Positions 17,025 to 26,092 of a DNA stretch of 64,000 nt are shown in pieces. The position numbers and the translations under genes are program-made. Under the pieces are notes generated by a model, which worked only from the letters and a program-made list of their open reading frames with translations, was not told where the DNA came from and did not search any database. The stretch's first letter is position 1, and each line of letters begins with the position of its first letter. This DNA is from Lachnospiraceae bacterium (GTDB taxonomy: Bacteria; Bacillota; Clostridia; Lachnospirales; Lachnospiraceae): the NCBI GenBank assembly GCA_900168235.1, contig FUZG01000010.1:1-64000 (forward strand), given 5' to 3'.

Positions 17025-18807
17025 ATAGCTCCTTTATTTTAATGCAGAGCATTGTCAGGTCATCAAACTGGACCGCATCCCCTACAAAAAGGTCAACATC
17101 CGCTCTTAAAGCCGGAAGCAGTTCTTCAGGCGACATACCTGCACACTTTTCCAATGCACTTTCCATACGCTCCATTCCGTATAGTTTATCCGATGAATCC
17201 GTCGCCTCGGGTACACCATCTGTATAAAGGAAAATCATATCACCCTTTTTCAGCATGAGCTCGTTATTCATGTATTTTATTCCTTCAAGCGTAGCTATCG
17301 GAGGCCTTTTCTTTGCTGCACGTATCAGTTCTATAGAAGAGTCTTCATGTATAAGTACCGGATATTCATGTCCTGCATCTGCAAAGGTCAGTTTTCCATC
17401 TCTTAAGTCTAAGATCCCAAGCCACACTGTAACAAACAACTCAGCATCATTTCCTTCACACAGCTGATTATTGGCTTTTGAAAGTGCCATGGCAGGATCA
17501 CCGCATTCAATAGTATTATCCTTTATGATCGTCTTGGATATAGCCATAAACAAAGCTGCGGGAACCCCCTTTCCTGATACATCCGCCATTACCATTACTA
17601 ACCTGTGATCATCCAGCATAAAAAAGTCATAGAAGTCACCGCCAACCTCTTTCGCCGGATCCATACTTGCAAACAGCTCAAACTCTTTCCGCTCCGGGAA
17701 TGCCGGGAACATTCTCGGCAGCATTGATGCCTGAATCTCAGTTGCAATAGACAGTTCTGCCCCGATCCTCTCCTTTTCCGCGGTGATCTTCTGCAGATTC
17801 TCCATATATTCATGGAGTGTTAAGATCATTTCAGAAAAATTATCTGAAAGAGAGCCGATTTCATCATTAATTAGATTTCCTTTGGAAATCATTTTTGCGA
17901 TTTCGGGATTTTTATCCTTTGCATAGGCTTGAACCTGTTTTTCAAGACTCAGGACACGGCTGAGAATATTTTTTTGTACGAATCCCATCATTCCAACAGA
18001 GAAAAATCCCAATACAAGAACCGAGATCAGTACCAGGTTAAGCACCGAGCGTTGGATTTTTCCGGAAACGAAGCCCACCCCCACATCGGTTAAGATCACA
18101 CCCAACACCTCGCCGTTATACATTAGCGGAGTCGCACAGGTGTAGACATGACCAAATTCATTATCGTATGAATCCATTTTTTCCGGTTCTGTGCCTTTAT
18201 CAAATGCCTCCCACATAGCCACATGCTTTGCCGGATCCTCATATACTTCATATCCGAGCAGCAAGAGAGATTCATTATCTACGATCTCCTCTTCTCTAGG
18301 GCCGTCAAACATATAGCAGACATGGTATTCTTTATCAATTTTATAAACATAGTAGGCGTATTCCAGACCATAATCCTTTTTAATCTTGTCAAATAAGATT
18401 AAATAATCGAGATACTTATACCTCGCGTACAGCAGCTTTAGATCATCATCCATTTCAGAAAAACTGATATCTTTTCCATATATACGGTCTGGATATTTTT
18501 CACGGAATGCATTCTGAAATTCATATGCTTCTTTATCAGCATTATCAGCATAATGGAATGGGATCTTGAATTCCTTCATATGCTTATCAAAGTAGTCCTG
18601 CAAAGATGCAAACTCATCTATATCTTCACCAAGCGCGCTCGCAAAACTGCGATTGATAGAACGCAAAGTATCCCTGTACTGCTCATAATACATTTGTTTT
18701 TGGGAAATATAGGTCGCAAGAGCACTTATCAGAACCGCAATGAAAATAAAAGCAATAAACAGCCTTCCGAATTTTTTTGATAATGATGTTTTATTACCTT
18801 CTTTCAT
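17014..18807 (-). CDS. Membrane-bound PP2C (SpoIIE/RsbU-type) phosphatase with sensor and HAMP domains
   Basis: A 597-residue signalling protein. After a first membrane helix (about residues 14-35) comes an outside sensor domain of about 220 residues with a Cache-like ending (CATPLMYNGEVLGVILTDVG). A second helix, a HAMP linker and a coiled coil (QKITAEKERIGAELSIATEI) follow. The C-terminal third is a PP2C phosphatase: VGGDFYDFF, ADVSGKGVPAALF, ADAGHEYP, LYTDGVPEA and FDDLTML keep the metal-binding aspartates. Such enzymes usually dephosphorylate anti-sigma antagonists. GGAGGGAG fixes the ATG start. It overlaps the alanine-racemase-like gene by 14 bp; no anti-sigma partner is encoded next to it. 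Confidence 0.9.
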   Translation of the reverse strand: MKEGNKTSLSKKFGRLFIAFIFIAVLISALATYISQKQMYYEQYRDTLRSINRSFASALGEDIDEFASLQDYFDKHMKEFKIPFHYADNADKEAYEFQNAFREKYPDRIYGKDISFSEMDDDLKLLYARYKYLDYLILFDKIKKDYGLEYAYYVYKIDKEYHVCYMFDGPREEEIVDNESLLLLGYEVYEDPAKHVAMWEAFDKGTEPEKMDSYDNEFGHVYTCATPLMYNGEVLGVILTDVGVGFVSGKIQRSVLNLVLISVLVLGFFSVGMMGFVQKNILSRVLSLEKQVQAYAKDKNPEIAKMISKGNLINDEIGSLSDNFSEMILTLHEYMENLQKITAEKERIGAELSIATEIQASMLPRMFPAFPERKEFELFASMDPAKEVGGDFYDFFMLDDHRLVMVMADVSGKGVPAALFMAISKTIIKDNTIECGDPAMALSKANNQLCEGNDAELFVTVWLGILDLRDGKLTFADAGHEYPVLIHEDSSIELIRAAKKRPPIATLEGIKYMNNELMLKKGDMIFLYTDGVPEATDSSDKLYGMERMESALEKCAGMSPEELLPALRADVDLFVGDAVQFDDLTMLCIKIKELYDK

Positions 18808-19945
18808 CGTCTCCCTCCATATAAACTTTTGGTATCCGTTCAATTCCCGAAAAGAGTGTCTGGCAATTCCCAAATCCAAACATTGAACGGTCTATCCAGT
18901 CACTAAAACGTATTCCGAAAGTATTTCCTATGATCTGTACCTCGTCAAATTCTATGATATCGTCATTACCTGTTATATCAGCAATACAGGTATCCATGCA
19001 GGGAATCCCTACAATGTTGAAAAGTTTCCCTCGTATCCTTACAACCGGATCTTTGCATAATAAAACAAACGGCAGATCCCAACTTCCAAAAGAAAGAAGA
19101 GCAACTTTTTGTACATTACCGGGCATCTTTCCGGAATAATCTGTCTGAGTACCGGGTTTAAGCTCGGTTGTTTTTAAGACCGTGCCATAAACGGAAAGGA
19201 TCTCCTGTACAGCCGGTTTATCGCTTTCTTCTCCTGTTCCTATACCATACATAAACGCACCGACCCGTACCATATCAAAGGTATACTCAGGATGTTGAAA
19301 GCATAGCGAAGAACTGCACAGATGAAATGTCAGATTTTTCCTTATATCGCTGTCAAAAGAATTAAAAATCTTTGCATAAGACTCGATTTCCCCTATAGTC
19401 TTATCTTCATCTCCGGAATACGCCGGATAAATATGTGCATAGATTCCTGAGATTTTTACCTTGCCGTTCACTCCTATCCGATTTCTAACTTTTTCAAAGT
19501 CATCTTTATCAAAACCTTTAAGACCTGATTCAAAGTCCAGACGAAGATGAACATTAACAGTAGTATCAGTACAAAGTTCCTCATAATCCTGAAGCCCGGA
19601 ATAAGAATAAACAGAAAAGATCACCTTGCTTAAAAGCCGTTTTCTTTTGGGGGTATCACATCGTTCAAGAACAGCTTGTATCTCTTTAACAGGCTCACGA
19701 TTTAAGATAAGTGTCGACTTATTGATATTTGTTTCGTACAACTTTGTTGCTTCATAAAAGGATGCAGTGACAAACATTTCAACTGCACTTTCCTTATCCA
19801 AAATCTCAGCGATTCCCCTCATTCCGTGCCCATAGGCATCTCCCTTAATAACAGCTGCAAGTTTGCAGTGTTCCGGCAGGCTGCTTTTGATCGTATGTAT
19901 ATTATCAATCAGTTTTCCCGAATCAATAACAGTTCGGTTCAGCAT
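18794..19945 (-). CDS. Alanine-racemase-like PLP protein lacking the usual catalytic tyrosine motif
   Basis: A 383-residue protein with the alanine racemase fold. The PLP lysine is Lys34 in AAVIKGDAYGHG, and the C-terminal CMDTCIADITGND matches the usual CMD motif. Where racemases have GYADG, with the tyrosine that serves as second base, this protein reads LSFGSWDLPF. It may therefore act on another amino acid, use another base, or only bind PLP or a ligand. AAAGGAG precedes the ATG. It is the first gene of the operon with the PP2C phosphatase, which is an odd place for a housekeeping racemase. Confidence 0.85.
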   Translation of the reverse strand: MLNRTVIDSGKLIDNIHTIKSSLPEHCKLAAVIKGDAYGHGMRGIAEILDKESAVEMFVTASFYEATKLYETNINKSTLILNREPVKEIQAVLERCDTPKRKRLLSKVIFSVYSYSGLQDYEELCTDTTVNVHLRLDFESGLKGFDKDDFEKVRNRIGVNGKVKISGIYAHIYPAYSGDEDKTIGEIESYAKIFNSFDSDIRKNLTFHLCSSSLCFQHPEYTFDMVRVGAFMYGIGTGEESDKPAVQEILSVYGTVLKTTELKPGTQTDYSGKMPGNVQKVALLSFGSWDLPFVLLCKDPVVRIRGKLFNIVGIPCMDTCIADITGNDDIIEFDEVQIIGNTFGIRFSDWIDRSMFGFGNCQTLFSGIERIPKVYMEGDDERR

Positions 19946-20022
19946 ATGAGCTCTCCTTTAACATGACAAACAGAGAAAATATACTCTCATATATTTATCG
20001 AATGATAAAACACAATAAATAA

Positions 20023-20051
20023 GCCCGGCAGACAATGCTAGTCCGCCGAGC
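20023..20051 (-). terminator. Terminator after the hairpin repeats
   Basis: GCCCGGCAGAC and GTCCGCCGAGC pair over 11 bp with two mismatches. On the minus strand the stem is followed by TTATTTATTGTGTTTTA. It ends the transcript that comes through the repeat region from the glycosyltransferase gene above. Confidence 0.65.
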
Positions 20052-20085
20052 CTATCTCAATTATTAAATTTTTCTAAATGTATAG

Positions 20086-20225
20086 TTTTTGAAACTAATA
20101 ATCAGAAACACGCATTTACTGCGTGTTTCGTATGAAAGTTTTCACTGAACAGAAATGGGCAATTTTTAAATGCGAAGCATTGCCCATTTCATGGCTTTTG
20201 GAATGCTTGCATTTCAAAAGTCATA
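20086..20225. repeat. Hairpin-rich tandem repeat, copy 1
   Basis: This 140-bp unit is almost entirely made of three hairpins: a perfect 10-bp stem (GAAACACGCA, 20105-20129), a 12-bp stem (GAAATGGGCAAT, 20152-20190) that encloses a GCGAAGC mini-hairpin, and a 12-bp stem with one mismatch (20195-20220). It recurs 141 bp further on. It lies in the 3' untranslated region of the minus-strand operon. Confidence 0.8.
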
Positions 20226-20226
20226 T

Positions 20227-20366
20227 GTTTTGAAACTGAGGATCAGAAACACGCATTTACTGCGGGTTTCGTATGAAAGTTTTCACTGAGCAGAAATGGG
20301 CAATTTATGAATGCGAAGCATTGCCCATTTCATGGCTTTTGGAATGCTTGCATTTCAAAAGTCATG
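20227..20366. repeat. Hairpin-rich tandem repeat, copy 2
   Basis: Second copy of the 141-bp unit, about 95 percent like the first. Its first hairpin carries one stem mismatch (GCGGG in place of GCGTG), while the second and third keep their pairing. It ends 15 bp before the stop codon of the glycosyltransferase gene. Confidence 0.8.
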
Positions 20367-20380
20367 ATAAGAAGTCAAAA

Positions 20381-21808
20381 CTATTGATTCATTACACTAT
20401 TAATTCCCGAAACAATATTTTCCATACTGTTTTCCTTCCAGAAATCACTTATATCATACTTACCATGACCGGATTCCCGGGACTCCAACAGGCTTACAAA
20501 TTCTTTCTCATCCGAAAAAAGCTTTGCATATCCGCTTTCTACGAGATTTAGAAGAGACGCAGCCATCGGAATGTCCCATATGAAAGTATCCAGATTAAAT
20601 CCCATTCCTTCATAGATCGCTGTTGACTCAACTCCGACCTGCATGGAAGATCTTGAGAACAGATCATACAGAGGAGTTTTATTGTCAGCTATGACCTCTA
20701 TGTCTGAATTTTGAAGCTCGATGTAACTTTCTTTATATGCATCAACTTCTCTTGGGTGAAGCTTATAAATGATCTTTAATTCCGGCTTCAACCTGCTGAT
20801 CTTAACCGCAAGCTCAGAAAGCTCTTTTCCGTATTTTCTGCTGGACAAGAACAACACTGTATTTTTATCTCTTTCACACTTCGAGAGCGGATATGACTCC
20901 ATCATTTTGTCATGATACGGAAATCCCGTTGAGACAACATGATCATCGGGTATGGGAAGATTTATCATCCCGTTCCAGAAATTTCCGAATGAGTAAAAAT
21001 AATCCGGAAACTGCCTGATCCGCACATTATCGGGATAAGTTGTCCTGATCGTGCCATGCTGAAGTTCTATTGTAGGAATATGCAGTTTTTCAGCTGCCTC
21101 GTTGAATATCTGAACATCAAAACTGCCTCCAACAACCTCTACTATGACTTTTGGAGATACCTTTTTCAGGATATTCTCATATCTCTTTCTCTTATATCTG
21201 TATAAATAGTAGAGAACTGTCGCCCGGTCTGAAAATTCATTTAAATTCGGATGAAAACCGTAATTATCCCTAAGATCCTTAAACGGCTGTTCAATTTCAT
21301 TTTTTATCTGATCATGGACCTGCCTGTATTTTTTTGGAAAAAGGTACTTTTTCAAGTATCGATAAATATATCCGCAAATACTTATCTTATCAAGGAAAAA
21401 CAGATTTTCAGAATACAGCTTTTCTCGCTTATATTTTCCAAGCCCCTTTACCTGTATCGTGACCGAACCCGGAAATTTCTCAGCAACATAATCCGTATAA
21501 ATACTGACCATTTTGCCGTCTATTTCCTGTCTTCTGGCATGACATAGGAACAGAACATCTGCCTTCGGGATTCTGCGGGGAACAAGCTCAGAAAAGAAGA
21601 CCAACGCCGTCTTTATCTTATCGACTAATCCCTCTTTTGCCTGATCCTTTATCTGACGGAAAAAAGCGGGCTCAACCTTAGCTAACTCATCCTTAAATGA
21701 CATCACCATGTCACGGCGCATATAATTCCAATACTGGAATCCGTCTATGCTCCTGTTATTTAAGAGTTCATACGCTTTTTCCCATTCATAAAATTGTTCT
21801 ATTTTCAT
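20381..21808 (-). CDS. GT-B-like glycan transferase (CDP-glycerol transferase/capsule type)
   Basis: A 475-residue cytoplasmic protein. The C-terminal half shows the signatures of capsule and glycerophosphate transferases with GT-B-like folds: IPTIELQHGTIRTTYPD, VLFLSSRKYGKEL, KIIYKLHPREVDAY and MQVGVESTAIYEGMGF, the last being the usual nucleotide-binding region. The N-terminal 200 residues are specific to this protein. It follows the radical SAM gene by 9 bp and is the last gene of a three-gene set. It probably adds a sugar or polyol phosphate to a surface polymer; the substrate is not predictable. Confidence 0.75.
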   Translation of the reverse strand: MKIEQFYEWEKAYELLNNRSIDGFQYWNYMRRDMVMSFKDELAKVEPAFFRQIKDQAKEGLVDKIKTALVFFSELVPRRIPKADVLFLCHARRQEIDGKMVSIYTDYVAEKFPGSVTIQVKGLGKYKREKLYSENLFFLDKISICGYIYRYLKKYLFPKKYRQVHDQIKNEIEQPFKDLRDNYGFHPNLNEFSDRATVLYYLYRYKRKRYENILKKVSPKVIVEVVGGSFDVQIFNEAAEKLHIPTIELQHGTIRTTYPDNVRIRQFPDYFYSFGNFWNGMINLPIPDDHVVSTGFPYHDKMMESYPLSKCERDKNTVLFLSSRKYGKELSELAVKISRLKPELKIIYKLHPREVDAYKESYIELQNSDIEVIADNKTPLYDLFSRSSMQVGVESTAIYEGMGFNLDTFIWDIPMAASLLNLVESGYAKLFSDEKEFVSLLESRESGHGKYDISDFWKENSMENIVSGINSVMNQ

Positions 21809-21817
21809 ATTCTTAGA

Positions 21818-22702
21818 TCAAACCTGCTTTTGTTCCAGCTGTTCTCCGGCAGGAATTACCTTTTTCAGCGCATGATCACAATAGTTGCAGGCATCTGCAT
21901 ACTCTATTGTAAGGAATTCTCTGAGTTCTTTCTTAAACTCCTTATCTGTACGCTCTTTTCTCAGATCAAAGCTGTCGTGCTTTCCATCCATGTATCCGAG
22001 ATCCACAAGAGACGCTGCTCTGGCACATGTGTAAAGCTTACCGTTCAAAAGAGTACGGCAGTATCTTGCAGAAAAGCATGCATTGTACTCCTTTGCAAGC
22101 TGCGGAATATCTTTTCCTCTGTTCTCCGTTCCGCCCGGATCAACCCAGGAAGTTGCTTTTCCAAGCTCGCAGTGAATACCCTTCTTTTTACATAGCTCGG
22201 ACAGCTCCTGAACCTTCTGGACCTTCAGACCATAGTCACTGATAACGATCTTCGGATTTTTAGAAGCAGCTATCAGATCCATGAGCTCATCCTTAGGAAT
22301 GACTGTTCCATTTGTTACAAAAGTCAGGCAGTAAATTTTTTCATGATTCTGAAATGCCTTAACAACCTTTGCAAGCTCAGGATAAACAAAGGGTTCTCCG
22401 CCAAGGAGAGTTAATTTTACGCAAAAATCTGTACGCGAGAGAAGATTCTCAACATCCTTTATCACATCCTCTGCCGGAACGTGGTATGGCTTCTCGTAGC
22501 AAGACATAAGATTATTGCAGTGCGCACATTTAAGTGAGCAGTGAGTTGTAAGCTCGCATACGATATCCGGATAAACAAGCGAATTAGGAACAATAAGTCC
22601 CTTTATCATTTTAAAAAGATCACCGATCTTCTTTTTTCCCGGAGTATTAAAATAATATTCTCTAATACAGGGTCTAAAGACCCTTTTCCAATATGATCCC
22701 AT
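21818..22702 (-). CDS. Radical SAM enzyme of the glycan locus
   Basis: A 294-residue enzyme. The iron-sulfur cluster motif is CSLKCAHC with cysteines at residues 55, 59 and 62, and LLGGEPFVYPEL is the usual glycine-rich SAM-binding strand. More cysteines near the C terminus (ARYCRTLLNGKLYTCARA and ACNYCDHAL) suggest an auxiliary cluster of SPASM or twitch type. It would use S-adenosylmethionine to start radical chemistry on a sugar, lipid or peptide. AGAAAGG precedes the ATG. It resembles three other radical SAM proteins further right in the window, which share a LPYY/LMSCYEKP-type segment after the motif. Confidence 0.88.
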   Translation of the reverse strand: MGSYWKRVFRPCIREYYFNTPGKKKIGDLFKMIKGLIVPNSLVYPDIVCELTTHCSLKCAHCNNLMSCYEKPYHVPAEDVIKDVENLLSRTDFCVKLTLLGGEPFVYPELAKVVKAFQNHEKIYCLTFVTNGTVIPKDELMDLIAASKNPKIVISDYGLKVQKVQELSELCKKKGIHCELGKATSWVDPGGTENRGKDIPQLAKEYNACFSARYCRTLLNGKLYTCARAASLVDLGYMDGKHDSFDLRKERTDKEFKKELREFLTIEYADACNYCDHALKKVIPAGEQLEQKQV

Positions 22703-22717
22703 TTTTTACCTTTCTAA

Positions 22718-23815
22718 TTAATCGGCAAGTAATTCTTCCAAAAGAGTCTTACCTTCGGAAGTCTTGATATTATTAAATACCGGTCCCAGAACGTACTGTG
22801 TCTGGATTATTCCCGGCACAAGAGCATTGTACTCCATGCAGACGATCTTGCCGCTGTCATCCACAGTGAAATCCCATCCGATTATTTTGTTATGAGGAAA
22901 TCTCTCATGAACCTTCACAGCAAGTTTTTTCATATCCTCAAACTGTTCGATCCTGCCCTCAGGCTTATTGCCCCAAATATCAGGATAAACAGTTGCTGTA
23001 TCCGGATCGACCACCTTATCCATCAGATGTCCGTCCTCAGTGATACCGACAATCCTCGGATGCTCACCGCTCTTTGACACTGCAAGGTCACAAAATTCTC
23101 CCGGAGGGCCGACACGAAGTATTGCCCCGAGAACATATATTGTACCCTTCCAGTAAAGAGTTGTCACCCTCACAATATTTACAGATGAAGGATTCCACTG
23201 TGCAAGGAAATCACTCTGACGCATAGGGATCTGTATAACATAATCCTCTCTGTAGTTCTTGAGCGCCTTTTTATAATCCTTTTTCTCGATAAGCCCTACA
23301 TTCATTGTATGACCATGAAGCACGGAGCCCTTAAAAACAAGCTTTTCATATTTATTCAAAACTGCCATAGGGTCACTGCATACTTTATAGTCACTTGTTA
23401 AAAATTCTCCGTCGATGTTTCTTAAAACAACCTCCGGAAAATTCACCTCAGGCATAAAGACTTCAAAATAATTCTTATCATTAAATATGTTCTTTGTGAT
23501 AAGTGAGCGTCCCATCAAATAATCCATTTTATGGAGCTTCGGAAGCATGATGTTCTGGTACACGATATCAGATACAAAGCCCGGAACAAAAGCTTTTCCA
23601 TCACAGTAAACATTCTTAAAAGCCGTGTGCTGGCTTATATCTTCTTTATAATAAACATATTTCTGTTCTTCTTCCGTAAGCGCTTTCCATTCCGGATGAA
23701 TCGAAAGGAGTTTTTTATCTCTCTTTCCGAACTTTCTTCTCCTGTCAAACGGCACCCATTTTGTCTTCAGTGCACTATATGACCCGTTTAACGCATAAAC
23801 AATATTAAAAGCCAT
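22718..23815 (-). CDS. Sugar-transfer-associated ATP-grasp protein
   Basis: A 365-residue protein of the ATP-grasp class found in polysaccharide loci. Supporting segments are YVIQIPMRQSDFLAQWNPSS, NIVRVTTLYWKGTIYVLGAI, ILRVGPPGEFCDLAVS and the metal-binding end IIGWDFTVDDSGKIVCMEYN. ATP-grasp enzymes join a carboxyl group to an amine, thiol or similar group through an acyl phosphate. GGAGG precedes the ATG. It is the first gene of the set with the radical SAM enzyme and the GT-B transferase, and is divergent from the next gene on the plus strand. Confidence 0.8.
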   Translation of the reverse strand: MAFNIVYALNGSYSALKTKWVPFDRRRKFGKRDKKLLSIHPEWKALTEEEQKYVYYKEDISQHTAFKNVYCDGKAFVPGFVSDIVYQNIMLPKLHKMDYLMGRSLITKNIFNDKNYFEVFMPEVNFPEVVLRNIDGEFLTSDYKVCSDPMAVLNKYEKLVFKGSVLHGHTMNVGLIEKKDYKKALKNYREDYVIQIPMRQSDFLAQWNPSSVNIVRVTTLYWKGTIYVLGAILRVGPPGEFCDLAVSKSGEHPRIVGITEDGHLMDKVVDPDTATVYPDIWGNKPEGRIEQFEDMKKLAVKVHERFPHNKIIGWDFTVDDSGKIVCMEYNALVPGIIQTQYVLGPVFNNIKTSEGKTLLEELLAD

Positions 23816-24010
23816 GCCATGCCTCCATAAGGACTCTCTTCAAATTCCATGTCCGACATATTATCTGATCAAAGTCGATAATAAACCACAAGATAAAATA
23901 ACATATTTTCAATTATTCGTACAGAATAAGAGTTTTTTCCATTTTATTTGTCTCCGGGCAAAGGTACAATAAATGTAGCACATCATCATAGAAAACGTGA
24001 GGGGCATCCT

Positions 24011-25183
24011 ATGAATACATATAACCATCAGTCCGAAATATGCGGGCTTTCTATATGCATCATCACACGAGACCAGGCAGACAAACTGGAAAAGTGCCTG
24101 AAAGCTATCCATGATAATCTGATACCTATACTTCCTGAAAACACCTTGGAGATCGTTATTGTGGATACAGGAAGCACGGACAATTCAAAAGACACCTCTC
24201 TAAAATATACCAGTGCCCTGTATGACTTTCCGTGGATCAACGACTTTGCCGCTGCCAAAAATGCAGCTGTGTCTCACGCTTCAAATGACCTTGTCCTTAT
24301 CCTGGACACGGATGAATATATCGAGCCTTTTACATCAACGACCTTTTTTTCAGAAGTATTATCCCATATGTCCGAAGCTCCGTGTTCTGTAGGGCGGATA
24401 GAACGTATAAACCACTACACCAATCCCGATGGACATGCCACCGAATACCGTGAATGGATAAACCGCCTCTTTGACAGACGATATTTTCATTATGAAGGAC
24501 GGATCCACGAACAGCTCGTAACTGTCTCTGATTCCGATGTGACCTACTCTACCTGGAAAACACCGTTCAAAATTTTGCACGACGGATATGACCTGTCTCC
24601 TGAAAAGATGAAAGAAAAAGCTGAAAGAGATGCCTCACTCCTCAGGATTTCGCTCGCTGAAACCCCTGACGACCCATATCTCTGGTATCAGCTCGGCAAG
24701 TCATGCTTTGCAGCGGAAAACTACATTTCCGCCGAAGAAGCCTTTATGAAAGGCATTTCTCTAAGCCCTGCGCCAAATCTGGAATATGTGGAAGATCTGC
24801 TGGAAACGGCAGGTTACACTTTACTGAAAATAAATAAGGCGCCCGAAGCTCTGCAGCTCCTTGCGCCTTATAATGATCAAGAACCTTTTCATTCTTCTGC
24901 CGATTTTCAGTTTTTATTTGCCACAATTCTAATGAACTGCGGTCGATTCGAAGATGCTATCGACAACTTTGTCTTCTGCACGACCCTGCCTGCGTCACGT
25001 ACCACCGGAACCAATTCTTTCATGGCATGGTACAATGCCGGAGTCATTCTCGAGATCGCAGGGCTTCCTGCAGAAGCCGCCGAATACTACAAAAAGGCCG
25101 GAGATTACATTCCTGCTGTCGAAGGCTTAAAAAGGCTCTCTGACGGAAATTCCACCAATGGTTTCCATCCTGTATCTTCCTGA
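24011..25183 (+). CDS. Family 2 glycosyltransferase with TPR-like C terminus
   Basis: A 390-residue protein. The first 100 residues are a GT-A fold: LSICIITRDQADKLEKCL, LEIVIVDTGSTDNSKD and VLILDTDEYIEP with the DxD metal site. The C-terminal half has tetratricopeptide-like helical repeats (YLWYQLGKSCFAAENYISAE and AWYNAGVILEIAGLPAEAAE). This combination is common in SunS-like and flagellin or peptide glycosyltransferases. The ATG with GAGGGG upstream is preferred over one 21 codons earlier. It is the only plus-strand gene of the region and its end overlaps the convergent epimerase gene by 79 bp. Confidence 0.88.
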   Translation: MNTYNHQSEICGLSICIITRDQADKLEKCLKAIHDNLIPILPENTLEIVIVDTGSTDNSKDTSLKYTSALYDFPWINDFAAAKNAAVSHASNDLVLILDTDEYIEPFTSTTFFSEVLSHMSEAPCSVGRIERINHYTNPDGHATEYREWINRLFDRRYFHYEGRIHEQLVTVSDSDVTYSTWKTPFKILHDGYDLSPEKMKEKAERDASLLRISLAETPDDPYLWYQLGKSCFAAENYISAEEAFMKGISLSPAPNLEYVEDLLETAGYTLLKINKAPEALQLLAPYNDQEPFHSSADFQFLFATILMNCGRFEDAIDNFVFCTTLPASRTTGTNSFMAWYNAGVILEIAGLPAEAAEYYKKAGDYIPAVEGLKRLSDGNSTNGFHPVSS

Positions 25184-26067
25184 ATCTTTGCTACAGACGG
25201 TCTTAATGAAACGATCTGCCCTGATCCTGCATCTCCGTATCGGATGTCGGCGTCAGGGTCGATTCTTTCACGGATGATCTCTACAAACTCTTTCAGAGGT
25301 CTGTACCGGCCGTCAGCTATATTATATATCTCGCCTGCATGGCCACGTGCCATAAGCGCCATCATCGCATCAGCTGCATCGCCCGCATCCAGATAATCCC
25401 AGGTCTGCATGCATGAAGAGAGCTTCGGTGTCTCGCCTTTCTCCAGACAGCTGATCACATACCTGAGCATTGTTTCCTTTCTCTCATACTTTCCATACAA
25501 AGAAAAGATCCTGCCCCATATCCATTCCACGTCAAGCTGCTCCGCAAGCCGCTTTGTGAGATATAGAGCAGCTGTTTTTGAAGCACCGTACGCCGAAAAC
25601 GGATCAGGCTTCATGTCCTCTGTGACTCCATTCTCTGCTCCTGATGAATAACCATACTCTGCCTGGGAACCTATCATGAGTATACGCCTGCACCTAAGTG
25701 CCGCTGCCTCTTTTACCGCATCGAGCGCAGGTTTTATATTCCTCATCTGACCTTCGAAGTCATCTCTGCCCCCAACCCAGCTCAGATGGTAAAATTCCTC
25801 GCACTTACGGATCCCGGTCTGTTCCTCTATCTTTTCTGAAATATGGTAATACTCCGTCATATCGAGCGGAACACGTATAAGCTCTCCTATCGATACCTCA
25901 CCATTTGCCCTGCGTTCCGCAGCCTCTAACCTTATCCGCTCCAAACGCTCATTGTGAGCAGATCCCGGTCTCTCGATACAGATGACCTTTCTTCCGCTCT
26001 CAACTAATTTTTCTGTAAGGTTGCAGCCTGCAAATCCCGCTGCACCTGTTATAACTGATGTGATCAT
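25105..26067 (-). CDS. NAD-dependent epimerase/dehydratase (extended SDR)
   Basis: A 320-residue sugar-nucleotide enzyme. The NAD-binding motif is TGAAGFAGCNL at the N terminus, the catalytic pair is YGASKTAAL, and WDYLDAGDAADAM with YNIADGRYRPLKEFVEI are typical substrate-domain segments. It should act on an NDP-sugar as epimerase, dehydratase or reductase. The C-terminal tail after GWKPLVEF is unusual and overlaps the plus-strand glycosyltransferase, so the gene end may have been reshaped. GGGGAAG lies before the ATG. Next gene upstream is a zinc dehydrogenase, 25 bp away. Confidence 0.88.
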   Translation of the reverse strand: MITSVITGAAGFAGCNLTEKLVESGRKVICIERPGSAHNERLERIRLEAAERRANGEVSIGELIRVPLDMTEYYHISEKIEEQTGIRKCEEFYHLSWVGGRDDFEGQMRNIKPALDAVKEAAALRCRRILMIGSQAEYGYSSGAENGVTEDMKPDPFSAYGASKTAALYLTKRLAEQLDVEWIWGRIFSLYGKYERKETMLRYVISCLEKGETPKLSSCMQTWDYLDAGDAADAMMALMARGHAGEIYNIADGRYRPLKEFVEIIRERIDPDADIRYGDAGSGQIVSLRPSVAKIQEDTGWKPLVEFPSESLFKPSTAGM

Positions 26068-26092
26068 ATTTTTGCCTTTCTTCCCCGCTATA

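Noticed and set aside
18794-19945. Annotation as the housekeeping alanine racemase
   Set aside because: The catalytic tyrosine motif is replaced and the gene heads a signalling operon, so the standard name would overstate what the sequence shows.
20086-20366. Regular repeats as a possible CRISPR array
   Set aside because: Only two copies, each 140 bp, directly adjacent and without spacers; internal structure is hairpins, and no cas genes are present.
20273-20551. Plus-strand open frame of 92 codons through the second repeat
   Set aside because: It runs through hairpin repeats and antisense to the 3' end of a well-supported glycosyltransferase gene, has no ribosome binding site and no recognisable domain.
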